A stretch of 64,000 bases of DNA from Nostoc sp. JL33 (lineage in GTDB: Bacteria; Cyanobacteriota; Cyanobacteriia; Cyanobacteriales; Nostocaceae). Position numbers and translations under genes: made by a program. Within the stretch, counting starts at the first letter, position 1, and the number at the start of each line of letters is the position of its first letter. Positions 61,199-64,000 of this stretch are shown here, in pieces. The notes beneath the pieces were generated by a model. The model was not told the origin of the DNA. It was given only the letters and a program-made list of their open reading frames with translations, and did no database searches. The DNA is taken from positions 124,001 through 188,000 of the forward strand of contig NZ_JABXKP010000064.1 of NCBI RefSeq assembly GCF_017114985.1, written 5' to 3'.

Positions 61199-63460
61199 CT
61201 ATGGCGTAGTAATTACCGCTACTGGGCAATGGGCTTTACTCAAAATTGCATCCACTCTGTGACCGAAGAAAACGCGACCCGTAACCATTCGGATACTACT
61301 CCCTAGAATAATTAGGTCAACTTCCTTGGTTTGGGCAAACTTGAGGATTTCCCTTTCTGGGCTGGTTCCTTGAAGAATATAGGTTTTGACATCAGCACCC
61401 AGATTGCGGCCAATTGCTGCTTGCTGTTCGAGCAGATCGTGAGCAATTTCTTTGACTGGAGTTAGCGATCGCTGCTCATAAAGAATATAGTCAACCTGTG
61501 GCAAATTAATCACGTTCACGATCATCACTAATGCCCCTGTTTGAGCAGCGATCGTACTTGCCATCTCTACGGCATTTTTGCTATATTCTGTCCCCACCGT
61601 TGGCACCAAAATCTTTGTCAGCTGTTGTTGAGCGATTTTGCATATCTCGCCTTTGGGTTGGGGTAGCTGCGACTTCACCACCATCGTTGCACAAGGGGCT
61701 TCTTGTACTACCCGATCTACAAGCAAATTGAACAATGCTTTCTGGGGGCGGATCTTTTCCGAAGCTCCCAGTACAATCAAGTCATAGTTTTTGTTCGCTT
61801 CATTCAGAATTACCTCCGCTTTATTACGCCCAGACTCCGTTTTTGTTTGCAAGGTGGTATCAGCAGGTAGGTTCATTTCCTCAACAACAGAGGCTAGAGC
61901 TTGCTCTGCGGCAGTGTCTTTTACCTCGGTTGCCGTTCGACGTGCTTTTTTTTGGGGCTGCTTGTCACTCAGGGCATATAGAGATGTGACTTCTATCGAG
62001 TTTTGGTGAGCCATGTAACCGACTAGTTGCGCCGCGAGTTGGATGTTGGGGCCACCGCTAGTAGGTATTAAGACACGCTGGATTTGCTTGATAAAGCTGC
62101 GGCTATCCTGTTCTTCTTGTTCCAAACGTTGAGCTTCTTCATCACTCATCACCACCTTTGATAAACACCAGCGCAGAAGGGGCGGAGCCATTAGCGAAGT
62201 AACGATCGCTACCATGACAATAATCGAGTACATCTGGGGATTCAGCACTCCCAAAGATAAACCAATCGTGGCAACGACAATTTCCATCGCCCCGCGAGCA
62301 TTCATCCCGGAACCCATCGCCAAACCTTCCCAATGACTCAAGCCGCCGACGCGAGAACCAATGTAAGCACCTGTAAACTTGCCAACACAGGCGACAGTGA
62401 GAACAATCAAGCCAAATAGCAACGTTTGGGGCACTAACAAAGTTAGCAAGTTAACTTTCAAGCCAGCTGAAGCAAAGAAAATTGGCGCTAGAAAGGCTGC
62501 TGTGAAGACTTCTAGCATATGTCCAGCCTCATTGCTAAAACGGCGAGATTGACCTGCCAAAATCCCCAGCACAAAAGCACCTAATGCTGCTTCTAGACCT
62601 AATGCGTGGGTAAGTGCTGCTGCCGAGAGCGAAAGAATCAGCACAACCGATATACTAGCGGAGATTCCGCCAACGTAGTCATCAACCCACCGCAAAATCT
62701 GGTCTACGATGGTACGCCCAATTGTAAAGGCGATCGCTAGAAACAATATAGCCGCACTCACGGAATGGAAAATTGTCCCAAAGTCAAATTTGCCGCTACT
62801 AGCTAAACCTGAAACCACAGAAAGTAAAATCCAGCCGATGGTGTCGTCAGTCATGCCAGCAGCTAAGGTGACTTGACCAATGTCACGGCGAATTAGGTTT
62901 AAGTCCATCAGCACCTTAGCAATCACTGGTACTGCCGAAATACTCATTGCTGTGGCGATAAACAGACTGAATACTAGTCGCTTTTCTGGAGCCGCCAAAA
63001 AACTATCTGGTAGTAGCCAGCCCAATCCAAATCCGGTGATAAACGGGACAATAATTCCGCCTAATGAAATCAACAGAGCCGTTTTACCCTTACGAAGGAT
63101 CAGCTTGAGATCCGTCTCCAACCCAGTCACAATCAGCAAAAATAACACGCCTAACCAAGAAATAACCGAAAGTAAATTAGACTGTTCTTGACTTTTGGGA
63201 AAAATGTGTGCCTGTAAGTCTGGAAGGAGCAGACCAAATAGAGAAGGGCCAAGCAGCACACCTGCGAGTAATTCCCCAACAACAGGCGGTAGGTTAATCC
63301 GGCGCATCAATTCACCCAATCCCCGCGCTACCAGAAGCAACAGTGACAGTTGCACCAGCACCAACAGCAGTTCATGATGACCGAGAGGTTTAATTAAACC
63401 GTCACCTGCTACTTTCTGTGCAGCGAGTACAGGCACTAACATTAGGGACAGGTTTGGCAT
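61199..63460 (-). CDS. CPA2 cation:proton antiporter with two C-terminal USP domains
   Basis: About 753 residues. The Na+/H+ exchanger domain has about 12 helices (residues 35-440; landmarks LPPVVGELLAGVLLGPSLFG, TGLETDLK, TDDTIGW and GMNARGAMEIVVATIGL). Two universal-stress-protein domains follow (about 465-605 and 620-750), each with a nucleotide-binding-type LIVLGAS / LIILGSS motif. The USP fusion suggests regulation by ATP or another nucleotide. Likely role is monovalent cation and pH balance; the ion is not readable. ATG at 63460; a TTG four codons upstream is the alternative. Convergent with the export operon. Confidence 0.88.
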   Translation of the reverse strand: MPNLSLMLVPVLAAQKVAGDGLIKPLGHHELLLVLVQLSLLLLVARGLGELMRRINLPPVVGELLAGVLLGPSLFGLLLPDLQAHIFPKSQEQSNLLSVISWLGVLFLLIVTGLETDLKLILRKGKTALLISLGGIIVPFITGFGLGWLLPDSFLAAPEKRLVFSLFIATAMSISAVPVIAKVLMDLNLIRRDIGQVTLAAGMTDDTIGWILLSVVSGLASSGKFDFGTIFHSVSAAILFLAIAFTIGRTIVDQILRWVDDYVGGISASISVVLILSLSAAALTHALGLEAALGAFVLGILAGQSRRFSNEAGHMLEVFTAAFLAPIFFASAGLKVNLLTLLVPQTLLFGLIVLTVACVGKFTGAYIGSRVGGLSHWEGLAMGSGMNARGAMEIVVATIGLSLGVLNPQMYSIIVMVAIVTSLMAPPLLRWCLSKVVMSDEEAQRLEQEEQDSRSFIKQIQRVLIPTSGGPNIQLAAQLVGYMAHQNSIEVTSLYALSDKQPQKKARRTATEVKDTAAEQALASVVEEMNLPADTTLQTKTESGRNKAEVILNEANKNYDLIVLGASEKIRPQKALFNLLVDRVVQEAPCATMVVKSQLPQPKGEICKIAQQQLTKILVPTVGTEYSKNAVEMASTIAAQTGALVMIVNVINLPQVDYILYEQRSLTPVKEIAHDLLEQQAAIGRNLGADVKTYILQGTSPEREILKFAQTKEVDLIILGSSIRMVTGRVFFGHRVDAILSKAHCPVAVITTP

Positions 63461-63632
63461 ATAAACGTCCAAAGGTTGGATTACAAATTTTTCAAGGCGC
63501 TGTTTAAGTAAATCCTGAAAATGTTTACTTCGACATCGGTCTAGGAGCTTAAACTGTCATTGTCATTAGTAACGGTAAGATTATGATGCGCGATCGCCCT
63601 CATCTGTCAGTTCAGCAGCAAAGCTCATCAAC

Positions 63633-64000
63633 TTATTTTCGAGCGCGAACAAAAAACTTTGTAGTGTCTATCCAAATACCTCGATCGGTTGCTACTTTCT
63701 CAATTTCTGCTTTGTACTCAACTTGCAATTGATTTAATTGTTCTTGTGATAATTTTGACAACAGGGGATTACCTTTAAAATTTATCTTAATTACTGTCTC
63801 AGATAATTTGTTATCACTAAGAGGGCGATAACGTCCTGATGGCTCAATCTTAATTTCGATATCTCTAAAACCTGCCTGATTGAGTAAATTGCGGCATTTT
63901 TCTGGAGTTCCCAGTGGTTCAAGGATATGTGGTAGCGATTCACCCAAAACTCTAGCGCAGATCCTCTGCTGAAGAGATGCCATCAAAGCTGTTTCGGGAG
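63633..64000 (-). CDS. SAM-dependent methyltransferase, C-terminal part only
   Basis: The frame is open to the window edge, so the N-terminal Rossmann part lies outside. The visible 120 or so residues (ICARVLGESLPHILEPLGTP, LLNQAGFRDIEIKIEPSGRY, a helical stretch, then GIWIDTTKFFVRARK) resemble the C-terminal third of class I methyltransferases of the UbiE-like group. ATG at 63983 is internal, not the real start. Substrate unknown. Confidence 0.6.
   Translation of the reverse strand, partial: PETALMASLQQRICARVLGESLPHILEPLGTPEKCRNLLNQAGFRDIEIKIEPSGRYRPLSDNKLSETVIKINFKGNPLLSKLSQEQLNQLQVEYKAEIEKVATDRGIWIDTTKFFVRARK

Overview
The window is chromosomal DNA from a cyanobacterium, most likely a filamentous Nostoc/Anabaena-type member of the Nostocales. 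Direct evidence is the oxygenic-photosynthesis gene set (ndhF, psb27, an HLIP gene, an RbcR-type regulator), the very frequent HIP1 octamer GCGATCGC, and abundant heptamer repeats (GGGGAAT, CAATGCC, GTCATTA, TTTTAGA) and small palindromic elements typical of Nostocales genomes. The genus is inferred, not proven.

Layout. 1-6.4 kb: ndhF (NDH-1 subunit 5), a thioredoxin with a CGLC active site, a Z-ISO/NnrU-family zeta-carotene isomerase candidate and a divergent rbcR. 6.7-12 kb: a membrane Ser/Thr kinase followed by three membrane-anchored substrate-binding proteins sharing one N-terminal signature (MSQKNET plus a TM segment) with no permease or ATPase nearby. 12-19.3 kb: a Crp/Fnr regulator, a DALR-domain protein, a HAD phosphatase, polA with a duplicated insert, and psb27. 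19.5-26.6 kb: PAP2, two tandem four-repeat membrane proteins, a PepSY protein, a two-component system and a PEP-CTERM phosphodiesterase; the divergent membrane-protein and PepSY genes carry near-identical promoter elements. 26.7-38.9 kb: cofH, a decayed tnpB interrupted by a MITE whose exact excision restores the reading frame, then a metal cluster (CbtB, FixH-like, DUF1636, multicopper oxidase, HhH lipoprotein, bacterioferritin, FTR1), an intact TnpB element and glcD. 38.9-42 kb: small accessory genes (HEPN pair, DUF2281/PIN pair with a nonsense codon, nucleotidyltransferase, Uma2).

42-52.5 kb is housekeeping: miaA, gyrB, sigA, an HLIP gene, a type II topoisomerase A subunit and a stand-alone receiver, separated by long repeat-rich spacers. 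52.8-61 kb holds a TPR protein, a TetR regulator with an operator directly before its start codon, a 20-residue-repeat secreted protein interrupted by TGA, and a MacAB-TolC-like export set (adaptor, permease, ATPase, outer membrane channel). The window ends with a CPA2 antiporter fused to two USP domains and the 3' part of a methyltransferase gene.

A theme of the window is invasion of coding sequence by dispersed repeats. The topoisomerase gene (twice), the DALR gene, the DUF1636 gene and possibly the tolC-like gene contain in-frame segments matching repeats that lie in the spacers. The most promising candidates for undescribed biology are the kinase/three-binding-protein cluster, the COG4705/PepSY/two-component cluster with its shared promoter element, and the metal cluster. 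All functional calls rest on motif recognition from memory; no database search was run.
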